A stretch of DNA of 43,510 nt from Clostridia bacterium. GTDB taxonomy: Bacteria > Bacillota_A > Clostridia > Christensenellales > Borkfalkiaceae. The DNA is taken from contig JAFTQI010000016.1 of NCBI GenBank assembly GCA_017462825.1, forward strand, positions 1 through 43,510. The letters are read 5' to 3'. Made by a program: the position numbers and the translations under genes. This document shows, in pieces, positions 25,619-33,821 of this stretch. How positions within the stretch are numbered: the stretch's first letter is position 1; the number at the start of each line of letters is the position of its first letter. The notes under the pieces were generated by a model. That model searched no databases. It worked only from the letters and a program-made list of their open reading frames with translations, and was not told the DNA's origin.

Positions 25619-25780
25619 TATCCCAGTAAACGGATTTTTTTGCACGTTGCTTGTCGGAAAAGGCTGCAATGAAAACGAAGGATAAACGGTTACGGCGCTT
25701 TGCAACGGCGGTTGCAAAGTCGCGTAGCTAACGAACTTAAAATGCTTTTAACCGCGGTAAACCCGCGGTTTATTTTTTCT
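25619..25780 (+). ncRNA. Candidate small RNA or mini-gene between two terminators
   Basis: The 355-bp gap 25556-25910 contains more than a spacer. A TATAAT at 25607-25612 follows the upstream terminator, and a second strong terminator ends at 25779, defining an RNA of about 160 nt. It holds a long hairpin: CTTTGCAAC (25698-25706), loop GGCG, GTTGCAAAG (25711-25719), extended by GCG/CGC and GGTTA/TAAC pairs. A second possible stem is CGTTGC with GCAATG. A 20-codon frame (25669-25731) starting MKTKDKRLRR, very basic, has AAAAGG upstream and overlaps the hairpin. I do not recognise a known RNA family. The -35 is poor, so the call is tentative. Confidence 0.4.
25750..25779 (+). terminator. Terminator of the candidate small RNA
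   Basis: A perfect stem, AACCGCGG with CCGCGGTT, and a 5-nt loop, followed by TATTTTTTC. Confidence 0.88.
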
Positions 25781-25822
25781 TCAGAAAGGGGAAAGAAACT
25801 TGCGAAAAATGTCGAAAAACCG

Positions 25823-25851
25823 TTGAAATATTTTTTTCTTTTTATTATAAT
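25823..25851 (+). promoter_or_regulatory. Promoter of the 64-aa protein/DUF308-like unit
   Basis: TTGAAA (25823-25828), 17 bp, TATAAT (25846-25851), 59 bp before the start codon. Confidence 0.8.
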
Positions 25852-25910
25852 AGTATAGAAATTTCGTGCTGAAAATGCAAATGAATGCATATAATAAAAG
25901 GAGACGGATT

Positions 25911-26105
25911 ATGGATTATAAGACGCAACAACAAATATTCGACGACGTAAAATGGTACGATAGCGTAAAAGCGGGTGACGATAAGTGCGGAACGTACGCG
26001 TTTTGCTCGCGATGCCGCAAGGAGGAGGAATATCCTTGCGCTCGTGCAAAGCATCGTTTTGAACGCGGCTACGTCCGCATTGCGACTGTTCGTCGTTGGT
26101 GCTAA
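25911..26105 (+). CDS. Small cysteine-rich protein (64 aa), unknown function
   Basis: A 64-residue cytoplasmic protein starting at the ATG preceded by AAAAGGAG. Four cysteines fall in the middle as C-x5-C-x2-C-x7-C (CGTYAFCSRC, then YPC), a spacing that could bind zinc, followed by a basic segment ARAKHRFERGYVRIATVRR. The first half, FDDVKWYDSVKAGDDKCG, is distinctive. From memory, similar small proteins occur in gut Clostridia without a function. The reading frame continues upstream of the ATG but without a start signal. It is co-transcribed with the following membrane protein, whose start lies 18 bp downstream. Confidence 0.7.
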   Translation: MDYKTQQQIFDDVKWYDSVKAGDDKCGTYAFCSRCRKEEEYPCARAKHRFERGYVRIATVRRWC

Positions 26106-26123
26106 AACGCGCAAGGAGTGTGC

Positions 26124-26606
26124 ATGAAAAAATCGGAAAAAATCCTTTCGGCGATTCTTACTATGGGGATAGGGATAATGCTCATTATCCTTAAAGGGAA
26201 TTTTATAGGAGTTCTAATGACCGTAGTCGGCGCATGCTTAATCGCGCTTGGGCTTATGGATTTCTGGGGAAGACTGATTCCGCCCGCCGTTATAAAAAGC
26301 GTCGTTGGGATTTTTATCATCATTTGCGGCTGGGTCGTAATGGAAGCGGTGCTGTATATCGTAGCGGCGCTTTTGTTGATTGTGGGCATACTCCTGCTGT
26401 ACGATAAAATCCGCTGCAAATGCGTAGTACGCTCGTGGCAAGATTTGCTTTGCGATTATGCCGCACCGATTTTATATATCCTTATGGGCGTATTGCTGCT
26501 GTTCCATCGTCAGTCGGCGGTGGGGGTGATTCTTGTGCTTGTGGGCGTTTTAGCGCTGATGCAAGGCGCGATTTTCCTTTTCAAAACTTGGCGGGAAGAA
26601 AGATAA
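26124..26606 (+). CDS. Small integral membrane protein, HdeD/DUF308-like
   Basis: A 160-residue protein consisting of about six hydrophobic helices in paired, glycine-rich hairpins (GIGIMLIILKGNFIGVLMTVVGACLIALG; GIFIIICGWVVMEAVLYIVAALLLIVGILLLYD split by short polar loops). The composition and repeated hairpin pattern resemble the HdeD/DUF308 family of small membrane proteins, whose function is poorly defined outside acid stress in enterobacteria. The ATG at 26124 is preferred because AAGGAG sits five bases upstream; an in-frame GTG lies two codons earlier. Second gene of a two-gene unit closed by a terminator. Confidence 0.65.
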   Translation: MKKSEKILSAILTMGIGIMLIILKGNFIGVLMTVVGACLIALGLMDFWGRLIPPAVIKSVVGIFIIICGWVVMEAVLYIVAALLLIVGILLLYDKIRCKCVVRSWQDLLCDYAAPILYILMGVLLLFHRQSAVGVILVLVGVLALMQGAIFLFKTWREER

Positions 26607-26623
26607 AATAGAAGATTGTTATG

Positions 26624-26657
26624 ACGGTTTCGTGAGCGGCGAAGCCGTTTTTTTTAT
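26624..26657 (+). terminator. Terminator of the 64-aa protein/DUF308-like unit
   Basis: Arms ACGG-TTCG and CGAA-CCGT followed by a run of T, 18 bp after the stop codon. Confidence 0.85.
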
Positions 26658-26728
26658 AAAAAAACGCTGAAAAGATAAAAATTTATCGATTTAGCGATTT
26701 GAAATTTTATTATAGGCGGTTTAAGTAT

Positions 26729-26757
26729 TTGTATGCGAGGGAAAAATGTGCTATAAT
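26729..26757 (+). promoter_or_regulatory. Promoter of the mdh-fumC-hdr-flx-frd operon
   Basis: TTGTAT (26729-26734), 17 bp, TATAAT (26752-26757). No other convincing promoter or terminator is seen before about 38026, so this may drive the whole operon of about 11 kb. Confidence 0.75.
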
Positions 26758-26778
26758 AGAATCGTATGATTAGGCGTA

Positions 26779-26790
26779 TTGTGCGCACAA
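26779..26790 (+). promoter_or_regulatory. Palindromic candidate operator in the mdh leader
   Basis: A perfect 12-bp palindrome TTGTGCGCACAA about 15 nt downstream of the expected transcript start. Its half-sites look like those of the NADH sensor Rex, but Rex boxes have eight bases between half-sites, not two. The regulator is unknown. Confidence 0.45.
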
Positions 26791-26827
26791 ACAGACGAGA
26801 AAAATATATTATACGGAGATATATACT

Positions 26828-27778
26828 ATGAACAACAAAGTTACTATTATCGGCGCGGGTTCGGTAGGCGCTACCGTTGCTTACACGTTGGTAGCGACCG
26901 GTTCGGTTGCGGAAATCGTTTTAATTGACGTAAACGAAGCCAAGGCGAAAGGGGAAGCGTTGGATATTTTGCAAGCGACGCCTTATCTTTCCCCTGCAAA
27001 AATTTATTTTGGTTCTTATGAAGACGCAGTTGGGTCGGATATCGTTATCGTTACGTCGGGCGTAGGTAGAAAGCCTGGGCAATCCCGTATCGACCTTACG
27101 CAAACGAACGTAAACATTTTAAAGAGCATCGCTCCGCAAATCGTAAAATACGCGCCCGACGCGCTTTACTTGTTCGTTGCGAATCCCGTAGATATTCTCA
27201 CCTATGTATTCTGCAAGATTACGGGCGTGCTCAAAAACCGCGTAATCGGTACGGGTACGACGCTTGATAGCATTCGTTTGAGAACCCGTCTTTCCGAGCT
27301 TTACTCGGTAAATCAACAGCAAGTACACGCATACGTCCTCGGTGAACACGGTGATTCTTCTTTCGTTGCGTGGTCTACGGCGGATATTTCTGGGATTCCT
27401 TTGAAAGAATATGAAAATACGTTGACGGATAAGAGCGTTTTGAGAGTAAAGCCCTATACCCACGAAGAAGTGGAAGAGTACGTGAAGAAATCGGGTGGCA
27501 AAATTATTGCGGGCAAGGGCGCGACTTTCTATGGTATCGCGGCTTGCGTAACCAAGATTGTAAACTGCATCTATTCGAGCGCATATAGCATTCTTCCGGT
27601 ATCGACGGTTTTGGAGGGCGAATACGGTATTTCCGACGTTGCGCTTTCCACTCTTTGCGCCATCAGCAGCGAGGGGATCGTAACGACGCTTACGCCCAAG
27701 CTTTCCGAGGAAGAAGTAGAAAAGATGAGACATAGCGCGGAAGTGCTCAAAGGCGTTATCGCGCAAATTGAAATTTAA
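26828..27778 (+). CDS. mdh: LDH-family malate dehydrogenase (possibly lactate dehydrogenase)
   Basis: A 316-residue NAD-dependent 2-hydroxyacid dehydrogenase. It has the Rossmann start VTIIGAGSVGATVAYTL with an NAD-type aspartate in VLIDVNE, VANPVDILT, the catalytic Asp147 and substrate Arg150 in LDSIRLR, and the catalytic His174 in LGEHGDSS. The overall sequence is LDH-like. However, the specificity-loop position equivalent to Gln102 of lactate dehydrogenase is arginine (R81 in SGVGRKPGQSR). That is the residue of malate dehydrogenases, and it converts LDH to malate use when engineered. Fumarase starts 16 bp later and fumarate reductase is in the same operon, so oxaloacetate-to-malate reduction is the likely role. 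A homology-only annotation would probably say L-lactate dehydrogenase. Confidence 0.75.
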   Translation: MNNKVTIIGAGSVGATVAYTLVATGSVAEIVLIDVNEAKAKGEALDILQATPYLSPAKIYFGSYEDAVGSDIVIVTSGVGRKPGQSRIDLTQTNVNILKSIAPQIVKYAPDALYLFVANPVDILTYVFCKITGVLKNRVIGTGTTLDSIRLRTRLSELYSVNQQQVHAYVLGEHGDSSFVAWSTADISGIPLKEYENTLTDKSVLRVKPYTHEEVEEYVKKSGGKIIAGKGATFYGIAACVTKIVNCIYSSAYSILPVSTVLEGEYGISDVALSTLCAISSEGIVTTLTPKLSEEEVEKMRHSAEVLKGVIAQIEI

Positions 27779-27794
27779 GTAGGCGGTGAAAAGT

Positions 27795-29171
27795 ATGGAA
27801 TACCGTATTGAAAAAGACACGATGGGTGAAATGCAAGTCCCTGCGGATAGATACTGGGCGGCGCAAACGCAAAGAAGCTATCAAAACTTCCGCATCGGCG
27901 ACGAAATTATGCCTCGCGAAATCACAAAAGCATTCGGCATTTTGAAGAAAGCTGCGGCGCTTGCAAACAACAAGCTCGGTAAGCTTTCCGACGAAAAGAA
28001 AGCAGCGATTTGCGCGGCTTGCGACGAAGTGATTTCGGGCGACTTAAACGGACATTTCCCGCTTGTCGTATGGCAAACGGGTAGCGGTACGCAATCAAAC
28101 ATGAACGCGAACGAAGTTATCGCAAACCGCGGCAACGAAATCGCAGGTCAAAAACTTTTGCACCCGAACGACGACATCAATAAGAGCCAAAGCTCGAACG
28201 ACACTTTCCCGACGGCTATGCATATTGCGGCGGTCGTTGCCATTGAAGATAAACTTTTCCCTGCAATGGATAAGCTCATCGCAACGCTCAAACGTTTGGA
28301 AGCGGAAAACGAGGGGATTGTTAAGAGCGGTAGAACGCATTTGCAAGACGCAGTTCCCATCGCATTCTCACAAGAAATCAGCGGTTGGACGAACATGGTG
28401 GAAAAGGCAAAAGCACAGCTTGAGCTTGCGCTTCCCGGTTTGAAAGAGCTTGCGCTTGGCGGTACGGCTGTCGGTACGGGCTTGAACGCGCCCAAGGGTT
28501 TTGCGGAAGAAGTTGCTGCGCAAGTATCCGCATTGACGGGCAAAGCGTTCGTTACGGCTGCGAATAAGTACCATGCATTGACGGCGAAAGACGAACTCGT
28601 ATTCGCGCATGGCGCATTGAAAGCGCTCGCTTGCAACTTGATGAAGATTGCAAACGACGTGCGTTGGCTTGCAAGCGGGCCTCGCGACGGGCTTGGTGAA
28701 ATCTTCATTCCCGAAAACGAACCCGGTTCTTCCATTATGCCCGGTAAGGTAAATCCTACGCAATGCGAATCGATGACGATGGTCGCCGTACAGGTTATGG
28801 CGAACGACGTTGCGGTAGGGGTTGGCGCTTCGCAAGGGAACTTCGAGCTCAACGTATTCATGCCCGTAATTATTTACAATTTCTTGCAGTCGGTTAGATT
28901 GCTTGCGGACGGTATCACGTCCTTTGAAAGCAACTGCGTAACGGGTATCAAGGCGAACAAAGAAAAGATGCACCACAATCTTTATAATTCGCTCATGCTC
29001 GTAACCGCGCTCAATCCGTACATCGGCTACGAGAACGCAGCAAAGACGGCGAAGAAAGCGTATAAGGAAAACATTTCCCTGAAAGAAGCGTGTGTTGCGC
29101 TCGGGTTCTTGACGGCGGAAAAATTCGACGAAGTATTCCGTCCCGAAGAAATGGCGTATCCTCAAAAATAA
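27795..29171 (+). CDS. fumC: Class II fumarate hydratase
   Basis: A 458-residue cluster-free fumarase interconverting malate and fumarate. Visible are [20 protein letters not shown], the [15 protein letters not shown] block, the [11 protein letters not shown] catalytic-histidine region and the superfamily signature [11 protein letters not shown] with the mobile-loop serine. AMP lyase, argininosuccinate lyase and aspartase are alternatives in the superfamily, but [10 protein letters not shown] and the mdh neighbour favour fumarase. The ATG at 27795 follows AGGCGGTG; an in-frame GTG at 27786 overlaps that ribosome site. It would supply fumarate to the reductase encoded at the end of the operon. 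Confidence 0.93.
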   Translation: MEYRIEKDTMGEMQVPADRYWAAQTQRSYQNFRIGDEIMPREITKAFGILKKAAALANNKLGKLSDEKKAAICAACDEVISGDLNGHFPLVVWQTGSGTQSNMNANEVIANRGNEIAGQKLLHPNDDINKSQSSNDTFPTAMHIAAVVAIEDKLFPAMDKLIATLKRLEAENEGIVKSGRTHLQDAVPIAFSQEISGWTNMVEKAKAQLELALPGLKELALGGTAVGTGLNAPKGFAEEVAAQVSALTGKAFVTAANKYHALTAKDELVFAHGALKALACNLMKIANDVRWLASGPRDGLGEIFIPENEPGSSIMPGKVNPTQCESMTMVAVQVMANDVAVGVGASQGNFELNVFMPVIIYNFLQSVRLLADGITSFESNCVTGIKANKEKMHHNLYNSLMLVTALNPYIGYENAAKTAKKAYKENISLKEACVALGFLTAEKFDEVFRPEEMAYPQK

Positions 29172-29193
29172 GAAATATAATAGGTAGCGTATT

Positions 29194-29967
29194 ATGAAAA
29201 TCAGTTATTATCCCGGTTGTACGCTCAGAACCAAAGCAAAAGAGTTGGACGTGACGGCGCGTCGCTGTGCGGAGGCTTTGGGCGTAGAAATGGAGGAAAT
29301 TGAAAATTGGCAGTGTTGCGGCGCGGTCTATCCGATGGCTACGGATGAGATTGCTCCTAAACTCTCTGCGGTACGCGCTTTGGACGCGGCAAAGAAGAAC
29401 GGCGGGAAACTGCTCACCCTTTGTTCGGCTTGTCATAACGTAATCAAGCGTACCAACGAAGATATGAAAGCGGACGGAGATATTTGTTTCCGTGCGAATA
29501 ACTATCTCAAGCTCGACGAACCGTATAAAGGGGAAACGGAAGTCATTCATTACCTCGAAATGCTCAAAAACATTGTCGGCTTCGAGAATATTAAGAAAGC
29601 AGTTGTAAAGCCTTTGAATAGAAAAATCGGCGCATATTACGGTTGTTTGCTTCTTCGCCCGAGCGGCGTGATGGCGTTCGACAACCCCGAAAACCCGACC
29701 ATCATCGAAGACTTTATCAAGGCGATTGGCGGTACGCCGGTCGTATATCCTTTCCGCAACGAGTGCTGCGGCGCGTACGTATCCTTGAAAAACAGCGAAC
29801 TGCCTAAGCAGAAATCGCAAAAAGTACTTATGAGCGCAAAAGAAAAAGGTGCGGAAGAAGTGATTACCGCTTGTCCACTTTGCTTGTATAACTTGCAAGT
29901 AAACGGCGGGGATATTCTTCCCGTGAAATACTTCACCGAGTTGCTCGCGGAAGCATTGGGGGTATAA
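29194..29967 (+). CDS. hdrB: Heterodisulfide reductase-like subunit B
   Basis: A 257-residue protein with two complete CCG domains: C9, C41-C42, C77/C80 and C151, C191-C192, C227/C230. These bind the two noncubane [4Fe-4S] clusters that cleave disulfides in methanogen HdrB. There is no signal peptide or membrane segment. In bacteria, HdrB is the terminal subunit passing electrons to a high-potential acceptor such as a DsrC-type disulfide; the natural partner here is unknown. It is followed 2 bp later by hdrC, then hdrA and a complete flx set, and the operon ends with fumarate reductase subunits. Confidence 0.9.
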   Translation: MKISYYPGCTLRTKAKELDVTARRCAEALGVEMEEIENWQCCGAVYPMATDEIAPKLSAVRALDAAKKNGGKLLTLCSACHNVIKRTNEDMKADGDICFRANNYLKLDEPYKGETEVIHYLEMLKNIVGFENIKKAVVKPLNRKIGAYYGCLLLRPSGVMAFDNPENPTIIEDFIKAIGGTPVVYPFRNECCGAYVSLKNSELPKQKSQKVLMSAKEKGAEEVITACPLCLYNLQVNGGDILPVKYFTELLAEALGV

Positions 29968-29969
29968 GT

Positions 29970-30356
29970 ATGACGAAAACGGAACTCAAAGAATATCTGT
30001 TGCGCTTAAGCGGTACGGACGTAAGCAAGTGCATGAAATGCGGCAAATGCTCGGGGCGCTGTCCTGCGTTTAAGGATATGGACGTCAAACCCCATCAGTT
30101 TGTTTCCATGCTGAATAAGGGTAAGGTAGACGAGCTTTTGGAAAGCAAAGCGATTTGGAACTGTTTATCGTGTATGGCGTGCGTAGAGCGTTGCCCGCGC
30201 GGAGTTGCTCCGGCAAACGTTGTAGAAGCGGTGCGTGACGCGGTGGTAAGAGCGCAAGGCGCGAACGGGATTAAAGCGGAAGAAATTCCCCCGATCGTCG
30301 ACGAGCAAATTCCTCAGCAGCTTTTGGTCACGGCGTATAGAAAGTATAACAAGTAA
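29970..30356 (+). CDS. hdrC: Heterodisulfide reductase-like subunit C
   Basis: A 128-residue electron-transfer subunit with two [4Fe-4S] motifs, C21-x2-C24-x2-C27-x3-C31-P and C65-x2-C68-x2-C71-x3-C75-P, in the helical HdrC fold. It carries electrons between HdrA and HdrB. It starts almost directly after hdrB. A short perfect hairpin (CCGAAT-GCAT-ATTCGG, 30361-30376) lies in the 54-bp gap before hdrA. Confidence 0.9.
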   Translation: MTKTELKEYLLRLSGTDVSKCMKCGKCSGRCPAFKDMDVKPHQFVSMLNKGKVDELLESKAIWNCLSCMACVERCPRGVAPANVVEAVRDAVVRAQGANGIKAEEIPPIVDEQIPQQLLVTAYRKYNK

Positions 30357-30410
30357 CTCCCCGAATGCATATTCGGTTTGAAAAAAATCCAAAGAAAGAG
30401 AGTGAATAAA

Positions 30411-32402
30411 ATGCAAAGAATAGGTGTATTTATTTGTTGGTGCGGAAGCAATATCGCGGCAACGGTTGACGTAGAAAAGGTAGCGGAAGTTATCAAGAGT
30501 GAGCCGGGCGTTGTGTTCTCCGCAAATTATCAGTATATGTGTTCGGAAAACGGTCAGCAACTCGTAAAGAAAGCGATTAAAGAACACAACCTTACGGGCG
30601 TTGTTATCGGCGCATGCTCGCCCAGAATGCACGAAGCTACCTTCCGCAAAGCGGCGGAAGAAGCAGGCTTGAATCCGTACATGGTCGAAGTTGCAAATAT
30701 CCGTGAGCATTGTTCTTGGATACATAAAGATATGGACGAAGCGACCGAAAAAGCGGTGATTCTCGTTCGTACGGCGATTGCGAAAGTAAAATTGAACGCG
30801 CCCTTGCAAGCAGGGGAAAGCCCCGTTGTAAAACGCGCGCTCGTTATCGGTGGCGGTATCGCGGGTATCCAAGCTGCGCTTGATATTGCGGAAGCGGGCT
30901 TTGAAGTAGATATTGTGGAAAAGAACGCAACAATCGGCGGTAGAATGGCGCAAATTGATAAGACGTTCCCCACGCTCGACTGTTCGGCTTGTATCTTGAC
31001 GCCGAAGATGGTTGACTGCGCACAGCACGAAAACATCGACATTCTTTCCTATTCGGAAATCGAAGAAGTGAAAGGATTCGTCGGTAATTTCAGCGTAAAA
31101 ATCCGTCGTAAGGCAAGATACGTTGATGAAACGAAATGTACGGGCTGTAAGATTTGTATGGAAAAATGTCCTTCCAAGAAGGGCTTGAATGAGTTCAATA
31201 TGGGGCTCAACACCCGTCCTGCAATCTATATTCCCTTCGCGCAAGCGATTCCCAACGTGGCGGTAATCGATCCTGCGCAATGTATTAAGCTTAAAACGGG
31301 CAAATGCGGTATTTGCCAAAAATTCTGCGGCGTAGGCGCAATCGACTACGAGCAAAAAGACACGTTTATCGAACGTCAGTACGGCGCGATTGTCGTAGCG
31401 ACAGGTTTTAAACCGATTGAGCTTGATAATTTCAACGAATACGGCTATAGCGATAATAAAGACGTTATTACGTCTCTTGAACTTGAAAGACTTATGAATG
31501 CGGCAGGCCCTACGAACGGCGTTTTGCTTCGTCCTTCCGACGGTGAACACCCGAAGGTAATCACCTTTATTCAATGCGTAGGCTCACGTGATACGAGCGG
31601 TTGCGGTAAACCTTACTGCTCTAAGATTTGCTGTATGTATACGGCAAAGCACGCAATGCTTATCCGTGAAAAGTATCCCGACACCGAAGTACACGTATTC
31701 TATATCGACGTACGTACGCCCGGTAAAAACTACGACGAATTCTTCCGTCGCGCGGTAGAACAGTACGGCGTAGACTATATCAAGGGTATGGTCGGCAAAG
31801 TATATAACGAAAACGGCAAGCTTATGGTGCAGGGATCGAACTTGATCGACAACGAACAAATCACGATCGAATCCGACCTCGTAGTCCTTGCGGCGGCTAT
31901 CGAACCCGAACCTTCGGTTAGAAAGATTGCTACCCTTTTGACGACGAGTATCGACACCAACAACTTCCTTACGGAATCGCACGCTAAGCTTCGTCCCGTA
32001 GAAAGCCCTACGGCAGGCGTATATCTTGCAGGCGTATGTCAAGGTCCGAAAGATATTCCCGAAACCGTTTCTCAAGCATCGGCTTGCGCGGCAAAGGTTA
32101 TCGGTTTGCTTGTGAAAGATAAATTAAAGACAAATCCTTGCGTAGCAATGCCCGACGAAACGATGTGTAACGGTTGTAGCCAATGCGCGAACGTTTGCGC
32201 ATACGGTGCGATTACGTACGTGGATAAAGAATTCCGTATCGGCGGCGGTAAGACGGAAATTCGTCGCGTAGCGAACGTGAACCCTGCGGTTTGCCAAGGC
32301 TGCGGCGCTTGTACGGTAACCTGTCCTTCGGGGGCTATGGACTTGAAAGGATTTAGCTCCAAACAAATCATGTCGGAGGTAGAAGCAATATGCAAGATGT
32401 AA
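30411..32402 (+). CDS. hdrA: Heterodisulfide reductase-like subunit A, bifurcating flavoprotein
   Basis: A 663-residue FAD protein, the site of flavin-based electron bifurcation in Hdr complexes. The N-terminal region begins MQRIGVFICWCGSNIAATVD, typical of HdrA. The FAD Rossmann motif GGGIAGIQAALDIA lies at about 147-160, with GGRMAQIDKTFPTLDCSACILTPKM after it. Four ferredoxin-type cysteine clusters are visible: CTGCKICMEKCP (243-254), CGICQKFC (about 305) and, near the C-terminus, CNGCSQCANVC and CQGCGACTVTCP. No selenocysteine or formate-dehydrogenase fusion is present. The ATG at 30411 is chosen over an upstream in-frame TTG because of the conserved start. Its last 13 bp overlap flxD. 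Confidence 0.92.
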   Translation: MQRIGVFICWCGSNIAATVDVEKVAEVIKSEPGVVFSANYQYMCSENGQQLVKKAIKEHNLTGVVIGACSPRMHEATFRKAAEEAGLNPYMVEVANIREHCSWIHKDMDEATEKAVILVRTAIAKVKLNAPLQAGESPVVKRALVIGGGIAGIQAALDIAEAGFEVDIVEKNATIGGRMAQIDKTFPTLDCSACILTPKMVDCAQHENIDILSYSEIEEVKGFVGNFSVKIRRKARYVDETKCTGCKICMEKCPSKKGLNEFNMGLNTRPAIYIPFAQAIPNVAVIDPAQCIKLKTGKCGICQKFCGVGAIDYEQKDTFIERQYGAIVVATGFKPIELDNFNEYGYSDNKDVITSLELERLMNAAGPTNGVLLRPSDGEHPKVITFIQCVGSRDTSGCGKPYCSKICCMYTAKHAMLIREKYPDTEVHVFYIDVRTPGKNYDEFFRRAVEQYGVDYIKGMVGKVYNENGKLMVQGSNLIDNEQITIESDLVVLAAAIEPEPSVRKIATLLTTSIDTNNFLTESHAKLRPVESPTAGVYLAGVCQGPKDIPETVSQASACAAKVIGLLVKDKLKTNPCVAMPDETMCNGCSQCANVCAYGAITYVDKEFRIGGGKTEIRRVANVNPAVCQGCGACTVTCPSGAMDLKGFSSKQIMSEVEAICKM

Positions 32403-32845
32403 CGACTGAAAAGAAAGAATACGTGCCCAATATCGTAGCGTTTTGCTGCAACTGGTGTTCGTATGCAGGCGCGGACCTTGCAGGCTCGAGCCGTTTGACC
32501 TATCCCGCTAACGTCAAGATTATTCGCGTGCCTTGTTCCTGCCGCGTAAACCCTACGTTCGTATTAAAAGCGTTCCAGCAGGGTGCAGACGGCGTTATCC
32601 TTTGCGGTTGTCACCCTGGGGATTGCCATTACGTAACGGGTAACTACTATACAAGAAGAAGAATGGCGTTGCTTTTCAGCATGCTCAACTATATGGGTAT
32701 TGAAAAAGACCGTACGCGCGTGGAATGGGTTTCTGCGGCGGAAGGTGCGAAGTTCGCGGCGGTTATGAACGATTTCGTGAAAACCGTTACGGAGCTCGGC
32801 GAAAACAAACGCCTCACCGACCTTCGTATAAAGGAGGGCGAATAA
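32390..32845 (+). CDS. MvhD/FlxD-like [2Fe-2S] electron-transfer subunit
   Basis: A 151-residue member of the methyl-viologen-reducing hydrogenase delta family. Cysteines C19, C20, C23, C49, C51, C72, C74 and C79 match the MvhD pattern (AFCCNWCSYAGADLAG, VPCSCRV, LCGCHPGDCHY). MvhD links HdrA to its electron donor; when followed by FlxC, B and A it corresponds to FlxD, and the donor module is NADH-oxidising rather than a hydrogenase. No hydrogenase large subunit is present. The start overlaps the hdrA end by 13 bp, indicating translational coupling. Confidence 0.88.
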   Translation: MQDVTTEKKEYVPNIVAFCCNWCSYAGADLAGSSRLTYPANVKIIRVPCSCRVNPTFVLKAFQQGADGVILCGCHPGDCHYVTGNYYTRRRMALLFSMLNYMGIEKDRTRVEWVSAAEGAKFAAVMNDFVKTVTELGENKRLTDLRIKEGE

Positions 32846-32846
32846 T

Positions 32847-33821
32847 ATGAAAGACGTTGAATTGAAAATGCTTGAGCGCGCGAAAGCACTTCTTGCAAGC
32901 GGCGAAGTAGCGCGTGTGGTGGGTTGGAAGAAAGGTGATTTTTGTTACGATCCTTCTCCTGCGGTATTCGAAACGGTGGAAGAACTCGACGAATTCGTTT
33001 ACGATTATTTCTGCGGCGCAAACCTTTCCAAGTATCTCATCAATATTTGTAAAAAGGAAGGAAAAACCGCGGTATTTTTGAAGCCTTGCGATACGTATAG
33101 CTTCAATCAGCTAGTAAAAGAACACCGCATTAACCGCGAAAACGTGTATGTAATTGCGGTAGAATGTATGGCGAAGCTCGATATCGAGAAAATGAAAGCG
33201 CAAGGCGCGGAATTCGTGACGGGCGTTGAAGTAGTGGATAAGGAAGTGAAAGCTTTCTCTCCCTACGGCGAAAAGACTTTCTATAAGCCGGACGTGGTTT
33301 TGGCGAAGTGCGTAACGTGCAATAAGACTCATCAAGTAAAGGACGAAGAAATCATTCTTCACGAACGTCCCGCTCGCGACGTAAACCGTTTCGCGGAAGT
33401 GGAAGAACTCGAGGCAATGACGGAAGACGAACGCTTTGCGTTCTGGCGTTCACAACTTAGCAAGTGTATCCGTTGTAACGCGTGCCGTAACGTATGTCCT
33501 GCTTGCTCATGCGTAAAATGCGTGTTTGATAACCCCAACTCGGGTGTCGCGGCAAAAGCAAACGACGATAAGTTCGAAGAACAGCTTTTCCACATCATTC
33601 GCGCGTTCCATGTAGCAGGTCGTTGTACCGACTGCGGCGAATGTTCAAGGGTATGCCCGCAAAACATTCCTTTGCACTTGCTCAATAGAAAATATATCAA
33701 GGATATCGACGGCTTGTACGGCGAATATCAAGCAGGCGAAACTGCGGAAGGCAAAACGCCGCTCACATCCTATACGGAAGCGGACGCTGAACCCAAAGAC
33801 GTATTCGGGGAGGTAAAATAA
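32847..33821 (+). CDS. FlxC-like iron-sulfur protein
   Basis: A 324-residue protein. Residues 1-195 form an alpha/beta domain with a CDTYSFNQLV loop and extra cysteines (C155, C158), resembling the FlxC/F420-hydrogenase-beta type. Two ferredoxin motifs follow: C207-x2-C210-x2-C213-x3-C217 and C260-x2-C263-x2-C266-x3-C270. By position it matches FlxC of the FlxABCD-HdrABC NADH dehydrogenase/heterodisulfide reductase described in Desulfovibrio vulgaris. Its exact part in electron transfer there is not settled. It starts 1 bp after flxD, and its stop codon overlaps the flxB start (TAATG). Confidence 0.75.
   Translation: MKDVELKMLERAKALLASGEVARVVGWKKGDFCYDPSPAVFETVEELDEFVYDYFCGANLSKYLINICKKEGKTAVFLKPCDTYSFNQLVKEHRINRENVYVIAVECMAKLDIEKMKAQGAEFVTGVEVVDKEVKAFSPYGEKTFYKPDVVLAKCVTCNKTHQVKDEEIILHERPARDVNRFAEVEELEAMTEDERFAFWRSQLSKCIRCNACRNVCPACSCVKCVFDNPNSGVAAKANDDKFEEQLFHIIRAFHVAGRCTDCGECSRVCPQNIPLHLLNRKYIKDIDGLYGEYQAGETAEGKTPLTSYTEADAEPKDVFGEVK

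Noticed and set aside
25619..25780. T-box, SRP RNA or 6S RNA in the gap after the PfkB-type gene
   Set aside because: None of the diagnostic conserved sequences is present (no T-box GGUGGNACCGCG-like element, no SRP GGAA/AGCA tip, no long 6S bubble), and the following genes are not amino-acid related.
26779..26790. Rex operator upstream of mdh
   Set aside because: The half-sites TTGTG/CACAA are right but the spacing is two bases instead of eight, so I list it only as an unassigned palindrome.
30165..31574. A 469-codon antisense frame over hdrA
   Set aside because: Same reasoning: composition of a shadow frame and no start signal, while hdrA on the plus strand shows four ferredoxin motifs and an FAD motif.
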